Assembly (NCBI GenBank): GCA_046597185.1
Contig: JBKJLF010000406.1
Coordinates: 1 to 6,694 of the forward strand
Direction of reading: 5' to 3'
Source of the DNA: CAMBDR01 sp046597185
GTDB taxonomy: Bacteria; Pseudomonadota; Gammaproteobacteria; Burkholderiales; Burkholderiaceae_D
DNA length: 6,694 nt
Of this stretch, positions 6,396-6,694 are shown one piece after another; within the stretch, counting starts at the first letter, position 1, and every line of letters begins with the position of its first letter. The position numbers and the translations under genes were made by a program. The notes below the pieces were generated by a model that saw nothing but the letters and a program-made list of their open reading frames with translations, ran no database searches and had not been told where the DNA came from.

Positions 6396-6578
6396 CAAAA
6401 CACAACCAGGCTCCCAGCTTTACAACAGAGCGCGGCGGCCCGCCATGCTTACCAACCTTGCGCGGTAACGTGGCACCCACTTTGACCGCGTTTTGGCCGC
6501 AGCCATCCAAAGCGACTGCACCATAGAACATGCGATGGATGTCCTGACTCTTCTGCGATGGATGTCCTGACTCTTCTG
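6396..6578. other. Junction region without a credible gene
   Basis: Between the right-hand 15-bp repeat and the hsdM remnant I see no supportable gene. A minus-strand frame from about 6530 could encode a short peptide (MFYGAVALDGCGQ) that runs on through the 15-bp repeat, but it has no ribosome binding site. The region has an imperfect hairpin with arms CGCGGT at 6461-6466 and ACCGCG at 6485-6490. On the plus strand TTTT follows, so it could be a weak plus-strand terminator. Its GC richness and the tandem repeat beside it suggest debris from rearrangement or a dispersed intergenic repeat. Confidence 0.4.
6531..6576. repeat. Two perfect tandem copies of a 23-bp unit
   Basis: A 23-bp unit beginning TGCGATGGATGTCC and ending CTCTTC occurs at 6531-6553 and again without change at 6554-6576. 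It abuts the point where identity to hsdM stops (6578/6579). No further copy is seen elsewhere in the window. It may be a local duplication formed during the rearrangement, or part of a larger dispersed repeat. Confidence 0.9.
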
Positions 6579-6694
6579 CCCCCCAACTTCTGCCGAATCA
6601 CCGCATCCAATTCCGCCCCCTTAGCCATCTGTTCCCCCAGCTTTTCAGTGAGCTTTTGCATCTTGTCGGCAAAGGCTTCGTCGTCCTCTTCCAC
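6579..6694 (-). pseudogene. hsdM: 3' remnant of a second hsdM copy, cut by the window end
   Basis: The minus strand encodes about 39 residues of an HsdM C-terminus (EEDDEAFADKMQKLTEKLG and onward to KLGG), identical in protein to residues about 474-512 of the intact HsdM at 3990-5543. The DNA differs at only one position, which is synonymous. After KLGG the normal ending LGYEF is lost. The frame runs on through the 23-bp tandem repeats for about 42 unrelated residues to a stop at 6449. The 5' part lies outside the window, so I cannot tell whether it is a nearly full hsdM or a short fragment. No hsdS follows it. The near identity shows a recent duplication or gene conversion rather than two old systems. 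Confidence 0.85.

Noticed and set aside
1..6694. CRISPR array, tRNA or rRNA gene
   Set aside because: No regularly spaced repeat series, tRNA-like cloverleaf or ribosomal RNA signature was seen on either strand.

Overview
The window holds a type I restriction-modification locus. All credible genes lie on the minus strand, so it reads from right to left. Protein style (a KTLWATADKLRAN-type HsdM with an NPPF motif), moderate-to-high GC in the conserved genes and Shine-Dalgarno-led coupled genes suggest a Gram-negative bacterium, most likely a beta- or gammaproteobacterium. That placement is inference and is weak.

Layout in the direction of transcription. (1) 6694-6579: the 3' end of a second hsdM copy that enters from outside the window. 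It matches 4009-4124 at 115 of 116 positions and breaks off five codons before the normal HsdM end. (2) 6578-6396: a junction region with two tandem copies of a 23-bp unit and no convincing gene. (3) 6395-5670: a roughly 0.7-kb module with the same 15-bp sequence at both ends. It holds a good sigma70-type promoter, an unrecognised 147-codon gene and an overlapping 40-codon gene with a strong ribosome binding site. (4) A non-coding leader, then hsdM (5543-3990), hsdS (4000-2612, overlapping hsdM by 11 nt) and hsdR (from 2602, 9 nt after hsdS). (5) 191-1: an AT-rich end with no gene seen.

HsdM and HsdS look intact and should form an N6-adenine methyltransferase that recognises a bipartite target. 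HsdR is broken. After about 97 N-terminal residues the sequence jumps, out of frame, to the helicase region just before a TDRND motif. The PD-(D/E)xK nuclease and Walker A segments are missing, roughly 200-250 residues by comparison with remembered family members. The locus therefore probably methylates but cannot restrict.

The most notable points are the restriction-dead hsdR, the recent partial hsdM duplication, the small two-gene module bracketed by 15-bp repeats, and a G7 tract at the hsdM end where loss of one G would fuse HsdM in frame to HsdS. No clearly new defence system is demonstrated. The small module is the only candidate for undescribed biology.
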